NCBI RefSeq assembly: GCF_049723905.1
Contig: NZ_JBJKFD010000001.1
Location: 2,294,001-2,358,000, forward strand
DNA from: G963665185 sp049723905
GTDB lineage: Bacteria; Desulfobacterota; Desulfovibrionia; Desulfovibrionales; Desulfovibrionaceae
DNA: 64,000 nucleotides
Direction of reading: 5' to 3'
Shown here: in pieces, positions 7,649 through 16,083 of the stretch
How positions within the stretch are numbered: the first letter of the stretch is position 1
Layout: each line of letters opens with the position of its first letter
Notes under the pieces: model-generated
Database searches by the model: none
What the model saw: only the letters and a program-made list of their open reading frames with translations
Told to the model about the DNA's origin: nothing
Made by a program: the position numbers and the translations under genes

Positions 7649-8074
7649 ATGTCGCGATTCGTCTTGAGAACCGGTGCTACACCGGAGGCCAGCAGAAAAC
7701 TGGCCAAGGCTGCGGTTTGCATACTTGCAGACACCATCCTGAGCTGGGAAACCATCCACGAGCTGGATCTCATAATGACCGAAGGCTGCGCCAACGTGGT
7801 ACGCCACGGCTACCGCAACGGCACGCTCAAGGGCGATGTGGAAATGGTGCTGGAAATAGAGGATGAAAAGCATGTGGACATCTCCATAACGGACTGGGGC
7901 GTGGGGCTGGAACAGGACAAGACCACTCCGTGCGATCCCGGCCCCCTGGCCGAGGGCGGGCGCGGTCTGTTCATCATGTCCGAGCTGTCTGATGTTTTTG
8001 AAGTGAAAAGCGACGAAAATTCCACCACCCTTTTCGTGCGCAAGCTCATCCCTGCGGACCAGTGGAAAAAATGA
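7649..8074 (+). CDS. Anti-sigma-factor-type serine kinase / HATPase (RsbW-like)
   Basis: 141 aa, single HATPase_c_2 domain. The N box is in LIMTEGCANVVRHGY (about residue 45), the G1 box DWGVGLE (about 85) and the G2 region GGRGLFIM (about 105). Proteins of this shape act as anti-sigma kinases of the RsbW/SpoIIAB type or as partners in partner-switching, often with an STAS antagonist and PP2C phosphatase; neither is next to it here. ATG at 7649 chosen because AGAGGAAA sits just upstream. It is followed by glycosyltransferase genes, so its target is not evident. Confidence 0.8.
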   Translation: MSRFVLRTGATPEASRKLAKAAVCILADTILSWETIHELDLIMTEGCANVVRHGYRNGTLKGDVEMVLEIEDEKHVDISITDWGVGLEQDKTTPCDPGPLAEGGRGLFIMSELSDVFEVKSDENSTTLFVRKLIPADQWKK

Positions 8075-8135
8075 TCCTGCCGAGAGGAAACGCCTGGCTC
8101 CCGCGGCGCTAACTCCAGCCGAAAGGAACAACCAA

Positions 8136-9929
8136 GTGTCCCGATCCGCATCCCGACCATCCAAAAAACCGCGCACCACCCCCAGGGCTGGCGATTCCCC
8201 CAAACGTTCCTCGCTGTACCAGGCGACACCACAATACAAGAGTGACCAGGGTGATGACGCCCAACTCCAAGACATTGTTCTGACCTTTCCCGACGGCAAA
8301 ACCCGTCATTTGTGCGGACGCTCCGGCCCCCTTACAGAACAGCGCCCCATCCGTGCTTTTCTGGCCGATGCCCTGGCCACGGACTGCCTGCCCGTGTTGT
8401 TGGGCACCGGCCTGGGGTACGGCCTGGAGCTGCTGCTGGAAAAGACCGAGCCAGCCCTTCCCGTGGCCGTCATCGACAGGGAAGCCGTCATTTCCCAAAT
8501 TTCCGGGACGGCAGAGAGATACCGCAACCATCCCCGCGTCACGTGGATCGCTTCCGACTCGCCCAAGGACGCGCTCAAGGCCCTGACCAAATGGCAGATG
8601 GAGCACGGCAACCGCCCTCTGGTTCCGCTGCACCATCCCGTGTATCTGCGGCTGGATGCAGATTTCTACGGGACCTTGCGGCGCTCTCTGGAGGCAAGCC
8701 GGAGTTTCGATTTCTGGGGCAAGGCCCGGTACGCCAAATTCAAAAGCTGGCCGCCGCGCATCCTGCTGCTGACCAGCCAATATTTTCTCATGGGCGAACT
8801 CAAGGCCGCGTGCGAACGCATGCAGGTTCCCCATCAGCTGCTGGATATCGGGGCCAAGGAACTGGGACGCGAAGAATTCGTGGAAGACCTGCTCCAGGCC
8901 GTGTTGAACTTTCGCCCGGACTTCGTGCTTACCGTCAACCATCTGGGCGTGGACCGCGAGGGCATTCTCTCGGATCTGCTGGAAAAGCTCGGTCTTCCCC
9001 TGGCCTCCTGGTTCGTGGACAACCCCCACCTGATTCTTTCCATGTATTCCAAGCTGGTGAATCCCTGGACCACCCTGTTCACCTGGGACGTGGACAATAT
9101 ACCCACCCTGCGGGCCCTCGGTTTCGAGCATGTTTTCCATCTCCCCCTTGCCGCAGATGTACAACGATTCCGTCCTCAGCCCAATGCCCAGGTCCCCAAA
9201 GAATGGAAAACCCCGGTTTCGTTTGTGGGCAACTCCATGGTCATCAAAACCCGGCGGAGACTGGAAGCAGCTGATCCATCCCCAGACCTGACCAAAGCCT
9301 ACCCCAGCCTTGCTCACGAATTCGGCAAATCCCGGCATCGCAATGCCGCAGACTTTCTACACCAACGCCACCCAGAACTTGTGGATGGCTACGAAAGCCT
9401 TGCCACACCGGAACGCAAGCTGGCTTTCGACACCCTTATCACCTGGGAATCCACCCGCCAGTACCGGACGAGCTGTGTCCGGGCCATGCTGCCGTTTACC
9501 CCCCTCATCGTGGGCGATCCGGGCTGGAAGGAAACCTTTGCCGATGAAGGAACCGCCTGGCGCTGGCACAAGGAACTCAGCTATTATACCGACCTGCCGC
9601 TGTTTTATCCCTGCAGCCGGATCAACTTCAACTGCACCAGCCTGCAGATGAAGGGTGCGGTCAACCAGCGCGTCTTTGACGTTCCGACCTGCGGTGCCTT
9701 CCTGCTCACCGACCACCGCGACCAGATCGAGGAACTTTTCGAACCGGGCAGGGAAGTGGCCGTGTACAAAAGCCCTGCCGAGGCCACGGACATGGCCCGC
9801 CACTACCTGGAACATCCCGAAGAACGGCAGGCCGTTACCCAGGCCGCCCGAAAAAGGGTGCTGGCCCAGCATACTTACGAACACCGCATGGAAAAGCTTA
9901 TGCGCGCCATGTTCAACATCTATAAATAG
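8136..9929 (+). CDS. CgeB-like glycosyltransferase (DUF3880-type)
   Basis: 597 aa, cytosolic. After a basic N-terminus and a region resembling the 6-hydroxymethylpterin or MAF-like N-domain (LLGTGLGYGLELLLEK about 85), the protein has the pattern of CgeB-type GT-B enzymes: RILLLTSQYFLMGELKAACER (starting about 205), WFVDNPHLILS (about 292), VDNIPTLRALGFEHVFHLPLAAD (starting about 315) and the C-terminal half with FNCTSLQMKGAVNQRVFDVPTCGAFLLTD (starting about 490). GTG start at 8136 with AAAGGA upstream. First of three glycosyltransferase genes; 11 bp separate it from the next. The position before the hook and flagellin genes suggests flagellin glycosylation (inference). Confidence 0.75.
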   Translation: MSRSASRPSKKPRTTPRAGDSPKRSSLYQATPQYKSDQGDDAQLQDIVLTFPDGKTRHLCGRSGPLTEQRPIRAFLADALATDCLPVLLGTGLGYGLELLLEKTEPALPVAVIDREAVISQISGTAERYRNHPRVTWIASDSPKDALKALTKWQMEHGNRPLVPLHHPVYLRLDADFYGTLRRSLEASRSFDFWGKARYAKFKSWPPRILLLTSQYFLMGELKAACERMQVPHQLLDIGAKELGREEFVEDLLQAVLNFRPDFVLTVNHLGVDREGILSDLLEKLGLPLASWFVDNPHLILSMYSKLVNPWTTLFTWDVDNIPTLRALGFEHVFHLPLAADVQRFRPQPNAQVPKEWKTPVSFVGNSMVIKTRRRLEAADPSPDLTKAYPSLAHEFGKSRHRNAADFLHQRHPELVDGYESLATPERKLAFDTLITWESTRQYRTSCVRAMLPFTPLIVGDPGWKETFADEGTAWRWHKELSYYTDLPLFYPCSRINFNCTSLQMKGAVNQRVFDVPTCGAFLLTDHRDQIEELFEPGREVAVYKSPAEATDMARHYLEHPEERQAVTQAARKRVLAQHTYEHRMEKLMRAMFNIYK

Positions 9930-9940
9930 CCGGAAAAGAT

Positions 9941-11629
9941 ATGCCCCAAGTACTTCATGTTGCCCAGGCCGACGCGGAGACAGACCTGGCTCTGCTTACC
10001 GCCATCGGAGGCAGAGCACACCTGCAGCAGGCTGCCGCCCATGTGCTGGCCCTTGCCGGACAGGGGGGAAAACATGCCAGGGAACTTTTCCTTCTGGGCC
10101 GCGACCTGCATTTCTGTGCCCTGGAAGCCGAACCGCTGGACGCGTCCGCAGTAACTCTGGCTCTGTCCCTGGACAAACAAAGCCCCTTCCTTGGTACGCC
10201 GTTGCGGACCGAACTGCATGGGGTGCTCAAGGCCACCCGCCAGCCCGAAGACATCCGCTACCTGTCGCGGCTGGCCCGGCAGAACCAGACTGCCAAGCTG
10301 GAGACCTATCTCGCCAACATGACGGACAAGGAGCCGGACAATCTGTTCTGGCTGCGCCACCTCATCTCCCTGCGCATGGCCGTGGGCGATTTTTCCGGTG
10401 CCATGAGCCTCATGTCCCGTCCCGCACTCAAACAATTTGAACAACTGCGCCTGCGGCTGAGTGCGGATATTCTTTTTCAGAAAGGAAAATATGACCGGGC
10501 CTGCGCCACCTACACATCGGCCCTGGCCGGTGCGCCCTGGATTCAGGCACGACTGCGGCTGGCCGAAGCCCTGTATCGCGAAGGAAACACACCCCGGGCC
10601 GTACGCGCCTGCACCGAACTGCTCCAGGCCTTTCCCTGGCACACCAACGCGGCCCTGCGCCGCCGCGAATATCTGACCGACCGGCCCAAAAGCAGCCTGT
10701 CCGGACGAACGAACATCTGCCTATATACCTATAACAAGGCCGACGACCTGAACCAGACCCTGGACGCACTCATGGCCTCGGATCTGGCCTCGGATATAGA
10801 TGGAGCCGTGGTACGGGTGCTGGACAACGGCTGCACCGACGCCACGCCCGAGATTCTTTCCGCCTGGAGCAACCGGGTGCCCAGGGAACGCTTCGAGGTC
10901 ATCCGCCTGCCCATCAACATCGGCGCTCCGGCCGCCCGCAACTGGCTCATCCAAAAGTGCTTGGACCAAGAGACCGAGTGGATCGCCTTTCTGGACGACG
11001 ACGCCCAGGTGGAACCGGCCTGGCTGAGCGGCTTCGGCCAGGCCGTGGCCGCGTATCCCGATGCCGGGGCCTGGGGCTGCAAGGTGGTGGACCAGGACAA
11101 CCCGGCCTTTATCCAGAGCGTGGACCTGCACCTGCTGCCGCCCACGGACACCCCGGAGCACGAGGGCCATCTTTTCCACGTGGCGCGTCCCCACCGCCAG
11201 GAACTGGACTTCGGACAATACGATTACATCCGTGGCTGCGCCTCGGTCACGGGCTGCCTGCATCTGTTCCGCACTGCCACCCTGAAGCGCAGCGGCGGCT
11301 TCGACATCCGCTTTTCCCCTTCCCAATACGACGATCTGGACCATGATATCCGGCTCTGCGCGGCTGGCACGCCGCCCGTGTATACCGGATTTGTCCGTGT
11401 CCGCCACGCCAAGTCCACGGGCAAGCTGGCCTCGGTTTCGGACAGTGCCTATGCCTCGGGCCATGCCAACAGCTACAAGCTGCACATGAAGCACGAACCC
11501 GACCTTATCCGGCGCATCATGCTGGCCGACCGCGAGGCCCTGCGCACAGACATCCAGTCCGCACTTCAGGGGATTCCCTTGGCCCCTTCCAGCCCCAAGG
11601 AGAGCCGCGCAGGGGACGACAAGCCATGA
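9941..11629 (+). CDS. Family 2 glycosyltransferase with N-terminal TPR-like region
   Basis: 562 aa. Roughly the first 240 residues are helical repeats of TPR character (LRLRLSADILFQKGKYDRAC, RLAEALYREGNTPRAVRAC). The GT2 domain follows: NICLYTYNKADDLNQTLDAL (start), VLDNGCTDATPEIL, AAARNWL-like sugar-nucleotide region and the metal-binding DDDA in IAFLDDDAQVEPAWL, then DDLDHDIRL near the C-terminus, the typical acceptor-site ED equivalent. Its stop overlaps the next ATG by four bases (ATGA), so the three glycosyltransferases are co-translated. Likely adds sugars to a protein or glycan made for the cell surface or flagellum. Confidence 0.8.
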   Translation: MPQVLHVAQADAETDLALLTAIGGRAHLQQAAAHVLALAGQGGKHARELFLLGRDLHFCALEAEPLDASAVTLALSLDKQSPFLGTPLRTELHGVLKATRQPEDIRYLSRLARQNQTAKLETYLANMTDKEPDNLFWLRHLISLRMAVGDFSGAMSLMSRPALKQFEQLRLRLSADILFQKGKYDRACATYTSALAGAPWIQARLRLAEALYREGNTPRAVRACTELLQAFPWHTNAALRRREYLTDRPKSSLSGRTNICLYTYNKADDLNQTLDALMASDLASDIDGAVVRVLDNGCTDATPEILSAWSNRVPRERFEVIRLPINIGAPAARNWLIQKCLDQETEWIAFLDDDAQVEPAWLSGFGQAVAAYPDAGAWGCKVVDQDNPAFIQSVDLHLLPPTDTPEHEGHLFHVARPHRQELDFGQYDYIRGCASVTGCLHLFRTATLKRSGGFDIRFSPSQYDDLDHDIRLCAAGTPPVYTGFVRVRHAKSTGKLASVSDSAYASGHANSYKLHMKHEPDLIRRIMLADREALRTDIQSALQGIPLAPSSPKESRAGDDKP

Positions 11630-13023
11630 GCAACGATCCCATACTGGTCCTCCAGATGGAGCGTATGGGCGACCTCATCCTGACCTTTCCGCTCATCACC
11701 TGGCTGCACAAAATGCATCCGAAAAACGAGGTTTGGGTTGTGGGCGAAGAAAGTTTTTTCTCGTCCATGTTCAAGATCAGTCCGCAAGCGGTCTATTTTC
11801 CATGGACCGCCGCCGACCGGTTGAAAACCCGGCGCTACCGTTTCGTGCTCAACCTCAGCCACAGGGAGCAGGCCGCCCGTCTGGTGGGCGAACTCCCCGA
11901 GGTCGAGCGGTACGGCCCGGCCATCCTGCCGGACGGACGCCGGTCCATCGTCGGCCCGTGGCGGCTGTACCGGGCCTCCATAGTGGAAGGCAACCGCTAC
12001 AACCTGCTGCATTGGGCGGACATGAACGCCATGGACGTGATTGATGCGCCGACCTTTCGCCTTACCGACTGGCCCAAGCCTCGTCGGCTGGGCCCAAACG
12101 ACAAGCGCATCGGTCTGTTTCTGGGAGCCAGCGAACCGGAAAAAAGGCCCGATCCCGCTTTTTGGGCGGGGCTGGTAAAGGAACTGCTGCGCCGGGATTT
12201 CCGACCCGTTCTGTTCGGCGGCCCCGCCGAAGTCGCAATGGGGCAGGCCGTGCAACAGGGCCTGGACGCTCCGGTCCTGGATATGTGCGGCAAACTCAGC
12301 CTTGAGGAGCTTGCCCTGTTCGGCCAAAGCCTGCAGCTTTTCATCACCCCGGACACAGGCCCCATGCATCTGGCGGCCTGGACCGGCACGCGCGTGCTCA
12401 ATCTGTCCATGGGGCCGGTCAATCCCTGGGAAACCGGACCGTTCCAGCCAGGACATTTCGTTCTGCGTTCCAGCGTAAGCTGTACCGGCTGTTGGCGCTG
12501 TACCCGAAAACGGCTGCATTGCCACGACGCCTTCACCCCGCAAAAGGTCGGCCGCCTGGCCGCGGCCATCGTCCGCAAAACCCCGCAGGAAGCCCTGGCA
12601 ACGCCCTTGCCCGGACTGCGCTGTCTTCTTACGGACCGTACCCCGCAAGGCCACTACCATTTGCGCGGCAACGGCCCGGTTTCTCCCCGCCTTGCCCTGG
12701 CCCTTTTCTGGCGTACCTTTTTCGGCCACCGCCTCCGGCGCTGGGACAGGGACGTGGTTGTGGACGCCTGGGGAGAATATGCCCACAACCACCCCGAACT
12801 CGCATTGCATTTCAAAAAGCAGCTCCCCCTGTTCGTCAGGCGGCTGCACCTGGGCATTGCCGGTTCCAAGGCCCGGCTGCCCCAAAACTTCTGGGCAGAG
12901 ACGCCGCAGATATTCCGCCCGGCAGCAAGCTATCTGCAGATGGCCCTGGAAAACAGCCTTTACTCCCCGGCCAGCAAAGCCGACGCCGCAGGCTGGCTGG
13001 AGCTTCTGGCCACCCTGCCCTGA
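11626..13023 (+). CDS. Family 9 (heptosyltransferase-like) glycosyltransferase
   Basis: 465 aa. ILVLQMERMGDLILTFPL at the N-terminus and TPDTGPMHLAAWTGTRVLNLSMG (about residue 245) are the two hallmark segments of GT9 enzymes, which use ADP- or similar activated sugars. A Cys-rich stretch after it (CTGCWRCTRKRLHC) and a C-terminal extension of about 130 residues are unlike core LPS heptosyltransferases. Overlaps the GT2 gene by ATGA. Same operon as the other two transferases and placed before the flagellar hook operon. It may act in flagellar glycosylation or in a surface glycan; context is the only evidence. Confidence 0.8.
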   Translation: MSNDPILVLQMERMGDLILTFPLITWLHKMHPKNEVWVVGEESFFSSMFKISPQAVYFPWTAADRLKTRRYRFVLNLSHREQAARLVGELPEVERYGPAILPDGRRSIVGPWRLYRASIVEGNRYNLLHWADMNAMDVIDAPTFRLTDWPKPRRLGPNDKRIGLFLGASEPEKRPDPAFWAGLVKELLRRDFRPVLFGGPAEVAMGQAVQQGLDAPVLDMCGKLSLEELALFGQSLQLFITPDTGPMHLAAWTGTRVLNLSMGPVNPWETGPFQPGHFVLRSSVSCTGCWRCTRKRLHCHDAFTPQKVGRLAAAIVRKTPQEALATPLPGLRCLLTDRTPQGHYHLRGNGPVSPRLALALFWRTFFGHRLRRWDRDVVVDAWGEYAHNHPELALHFKKQLPLFVRRLHLGIAGSKARLPQNFWAETPQIFRPAASYLQMALENSLYSPASKADAAGWLELLATLP

Positions 13024-13111
13024 CCTTTTCTTCCGCCCGTTCCCGACGCCCGATCCCTACGCCCCATCCGCCCGATCCGCTTAACTGGCCTCAAAAACCA
13101 AGCAAAAGAAA

Positions 13112-13157
13112 AGCCCACGCCCTGCGTATTCCTTTCTGGACGTAGGGCTGATTTTTG
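13112..13157 (+). terminator. Terminator after the glycosyltransferase operon
   Basis: AGCCCACG pairs with CGT(A)GGGCT (one bulged A), followed by GATTTTTG. It separates the glycosyltransferase operon from the fliK operon. Confidence 0.6.
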
Positions 13158-13292
13158 AAATAACCACGCTTTTGTGCCGTTCTCAGCCGCCTTCCCTTGG
13201 TGTTTTTCTCTTTGCGGCCGCTTTGCCCGGAAAAAAATACCCTCCTCCCAAACGCCGAAATCTCAACACACTGTTTTTACACAACTATTTTT

Positions 13293-13310
13293 TCTGGTAT
13301 GGGTTTTGAT
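13293..13310 (+). promoter_or_regulatory. Weak sigma-54 promoter candidate for fliK-flgD-flgE
   Basis: CTGGTATGGGTTTTGAT has GG at 13296-13297 and GA ten bases further on, where the consensus is GG-N10-GC. It lies about 27 bp before the fliK start. The -12 mismatch makes this tentative; it is supported by the better site before flagellin. Confidence 0.35.
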
Positions 13311-13336
13311 TCATAAGGCGCAAAGGAGAGTGAGCC

Positions 13337-15127
13337 ATGCAATTTATTCCCGCTTTCAATGCCACCGAGCAAAGTACAAACAGCCTCATGCTGTCGCACG
13401 ATGCCAGTCAGGTAAACCTGCAGGCCGCCTCCACACGTTTCGACGCACTTCTGGAGCAAACCAGCAACGCCATGCAACAGATGCAGGACACCGTAACCGA
13501 AGTACGCAACGACCTGACCGAACAGGGACGGCAGTACGCTTCGCAGTATGCTCACAGAAGAACCGACACGGACAACGCCTCCGGAGCCGCCAGCTCCTTC
13601 AAGAAGATAAAGGAAATGAGCGAAGATGATTCCGCGCTCGATACCCCCATTTCCAAGTCCGACATCCACGCCATCCGCAAAAGCCTCAAGAAGCAGGGGT
13701 TCACGGATGATGAAATCAGCGATCTCGAAGAACGCGCGTCCAGCCAGGCAGGAATGACCTGGGCCGACTTCATCGGCGTGGTCCAGGCAAAGATTGCCGG
13801 ACTGGCAAATGCCAAGTTCGTGGACCTTACCCAGGAAGACCGCAACAACCTGCTCAGCCTTTTCCAGAAGGTCGGTTTCGACCCCAAGAAGGCGGAGCAG
13901 CTGGTCAAGGATATCAGCGACGGCAAGGGCGGCAAGGTTATGAAGCAGCTCCAGACACAGCTGGACAAGCTTGCCAGTGATTCTTCCGTAAGCATCAACA
14001 AGGAAGAAATGGCCGCTCTGGCCAAGGCCATGAATGTCGGTGGAAATACCGCATCCGAGATCGCCTCTTTTCTGCAAAAGACCGGGACCGAGATGTCCCC
14101 CGACGCGCTGAAGAGCGCCCTGGCCCTCATGCAGAAGGATATGGCCGAACAGGTCCAGGCCAGCGCCGATTCCATCAAGGAACTGCAAAAGGATATCCGC
14201 GATCTTCTGAACAAGGCCCTTGCCAAGACCGGCAACGGACAGGACGACAGTGCCAAGCAGATTCAGGCCAGCAAGGATGCAAAGGCCGCTGCCGAATTCG
14301 TAGGCAAGGAAGCCAAGAACGACGACGGCAAGGCACAGGCCGATGCCAACGGCGCGGACGATTCCAAGAACAAGCAGCAGCTCAAGGACGACGCCGCGGT
14401 GGCCGACAAGAACGGCAAGCAGACCAGCGACGAGGACACAAAGAAGCAGACCAAGCTGGCCAAGGCCGCGGCACAGACCGAGGAACAGACCGACGACCTG
14501 CCCAAGCCGGACACCAAATCCACTTCCGAAAAGTCGGAAATGGAAGCGCTTATGGACAAGTTGACGGGAAAGGTGAACACCACCGCCGCCAACCCGACGG
14601 GACAGGTCCGCAGCGCAAGCGAAGCCGCGAATGCCAAGGCCAACCTCTTCGACGCAAAGTCCGGCAAGAACGAAATTCTCAAGCAGATCGAAACCGGCGT
14701 GCTCAAGGGAGCCAGCAACGGTGCCAAGCAGCTGACCATTCAGCTCAAGCCCGTTGAACTCGGTACGGTTCAGGTCATGCTGCACCAGTCCAAGAACGGC
14801 GAACTCAAGGCCATGATCCGCACCGAAAACGCGGACGTGACCAAGGCCGTGGCCGACCAGCTTGCCCATGTAAAGGAAACCCTGGCCCAGCAAGGCGTCA
14901 AGGTAAGCCAGGTGGAAGTGCAGACCGGTCTTGCCCGCGACTCCATGGGCCAGCAATGGAACGGGCAGCAGCACAACATGGAAGCAGATCACGAAGCAAT
15001 GGCCAGAATCCGGACCCGCATGCGCAATCTGCGCGGCCAGGGACTGGCGGCAAATATTTCCCAAAACGTGGAAAGTGGTGTCTCCCGCCGATTCATCGGC
15101 CAGGGAAGAGTTCACTACGTAGCCTAG
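13337..15127 (+). CDS. fliK: Flagellar hook-length control protein
   Basis: 596 aa secreted molecular ruler that sets hook length and triggers export switching through FlhB. The conserved FliK C-terminal domain is at about residues 460-540: QLTIQLKPVELGTVQVMLH, then ADVTKAVADQLAHVKETLAQ and VSQVEVQTG. The central 250 residues are low in aromatics and rich in Lys, Asp, Gln and Ala (extended ruler region). AAAGGAG precedes the ATG. First gene of an operon with flgD and flgE, the usual order in this group. Confidence 0.9.
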   Translation: MQFIPAFNATEQSTNSLMLSHDASQVNLQAASTRFDALLEQTSNAMQQMQDTVTEVRNDLTEQGRQYASQYAHRRTDTDNASGAASSFKKIKEMSEDDSALDTPISKSDIHAIRKSLKKQGFTDDEISDLEERASSQAGMTWADFIGVVQAKIAGLANAKFVDLTQEDRNNLLSLFQKVGFDPKKAEQLVKDISDGKGGKVMKQLQTQLDKLASDSSVSINKEEMAALAKAMNVGGNTASEIASFLQKTGTEMSPDALKSALALMQKDMAEQVQASADSIKELQKDIRDLLNKALAKTGNGQDDSAKQIQASKDAKAAAEFVGKEAKNDDGKAQADANGADDSKNKQQLKDDAAVADKNGKQTSDEDTKKQTKLAKAAAQTEEQTDDLPKPDTKSTSEKSEMEALMDKLTGKVNTTAANPTGQVRSASEAANAKANLFDAKSGKNEILKQIETGVLKGASNGAKQLTIQLKPVELGTVQVMLHQSKNGELKAMIRTENADVTKAVADQLAHVKETLAQQGVKVSQVEVQTGLARDSMGQQWNGQQHNMEADHEAMARIRTRMRNLRGQGLAANISQNVESGVSRRFIGQGRVHYVA

Positions 15128-15152
15128 AGTTGAGAGAGCGGAGAGCAAGACA

Positions 15153-16022
15153 ATGCCAGTCGGAAACATCGTAGGACAAGCCGAACACGCATTTTCCAAA
15201 GATGCGACCAAAGCCGAGCACAAAGATGCGCTCGATAAGGATGCTTTCCTCACGTTGCTGGTTGCCCAGCTGGGCAACCAGGATCCGCTCAACCCCATGG
15301 AAGACAAGGAATTCACCACACAGCTGGCACAATTCTCGTCTCTGGAACAGCTTACCCAGATCAACGCAGGCATCGGCACTCTCAACGATGCCGGGCAACG
15401 CCAGGAAATGCTGTCCGCAGTGGGCTTCATCGGCACCCAGGTCATGGCCGACGGCAGCAGCCTGAGCAAGATCGGCGACGCAACCAGCAGTGCCTACTAT
15501 TCGCTGGATTCAGCCGCCGCCCATGTCTACGTCAACATCTTTGACAAGTCGGGCAACGTCATCCGCACCATCAAGACCGGCGGCATGGCACCTGGCAACT
15601 ACGAATTCAACTGGGACGGTTACGACTGGACCGGCGCCGATGTCAAAGACGGTGTGTACGGAATTTCCATTGCTGCCGAAGGTGAAGACGGAGAACCCAT
15701 ACTGGTCGATACACAGGTCAGCGGACAGGTGGTTGGAGTCATTACCGAAGACGGCGAACAACATTTACGCCTTGCAGATGGCAGAACCGTCAGATTCGTC
15801 GACGTCAAGCAGGTGGTCAAAGCCCAGCAGACGGTCGAGGAACCCACCGACGGCACCGACGGTTCCAAAGATGGCACCAACGGCTCGGAAGGGACCGAAG
15901 GTTCCGAGGGAACCGAGGGCTCGGAGGGGACCGAAGGTTCCACAGACGAAACCGACGGCACTGCCGGGGAAGAACAACCCGATTCCGGTTCAGATGGTCA
16001 GGACTCGGAGACTGAGGGCTGA
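15153..16022 (+). CDS. flgD: Flagellar hook-capping (scaffold) protein with an acidic repeat tail
   Basis: 289 aa. FlgD caps the growing hook and is discarded later. The N-terminal signature KDAFLTLLVAQLGNQDPLNPM (starting about residue 28) and KEFTTQLAQFSSLEQL (about 52) are diagnostic; the Ig-like and tudor-like region follows (GNVIRTIKTGG, NFNWDGYD-like NWDGYDW, DGVYGISI). From about residue 230 the protein runs into a Glu/Gly/Ser/Thr tail with repeated (S/T)EG(T/S)EG units coded by near-tandem 12-mers, which FlgD proteins normally lack. It starts 25 bp after fliK and is 61 bp before flgE. Confidence 0.92.
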   Translation: MPVGNIVGQAEHAFSKDATKAEHKDALDKDAFLTLLVAQLGNQDPLNPMEDKEFTTQLAQFSSLEQLTQINAGIGTLNDAGQRQEMLSAVGFIGTQVMADGSSLSKIGDATSSAYYSLDSAAAHVYVNIFDKSGNVIRTIKTGGMAPGNYEFNWDGYDWTGADVKDGVYGISIAAEGEDGEPILVDTQVSGQVVGVITEDGEQHLRLADGRTVRFVDVKQVVKAQQTVEEPTDGTDGSKDGTNGSEGTEGSEGTEGSEGTEGSTDETDGTAGEEQPDSGSDGQDSETEG

Positions 16023-16083
16023 GTTCTTCAACAGGGCACGTAACTGAAATGAGTATGAGTCAAACGAGTCAAGGAGGTCACAA

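Noticed and set aside
13277..15469. 730-codon minus-strand frame over fliK/flgD
   Set aside because: Antisense shadow of fliK; Leu/Gly-rich with no known domain.
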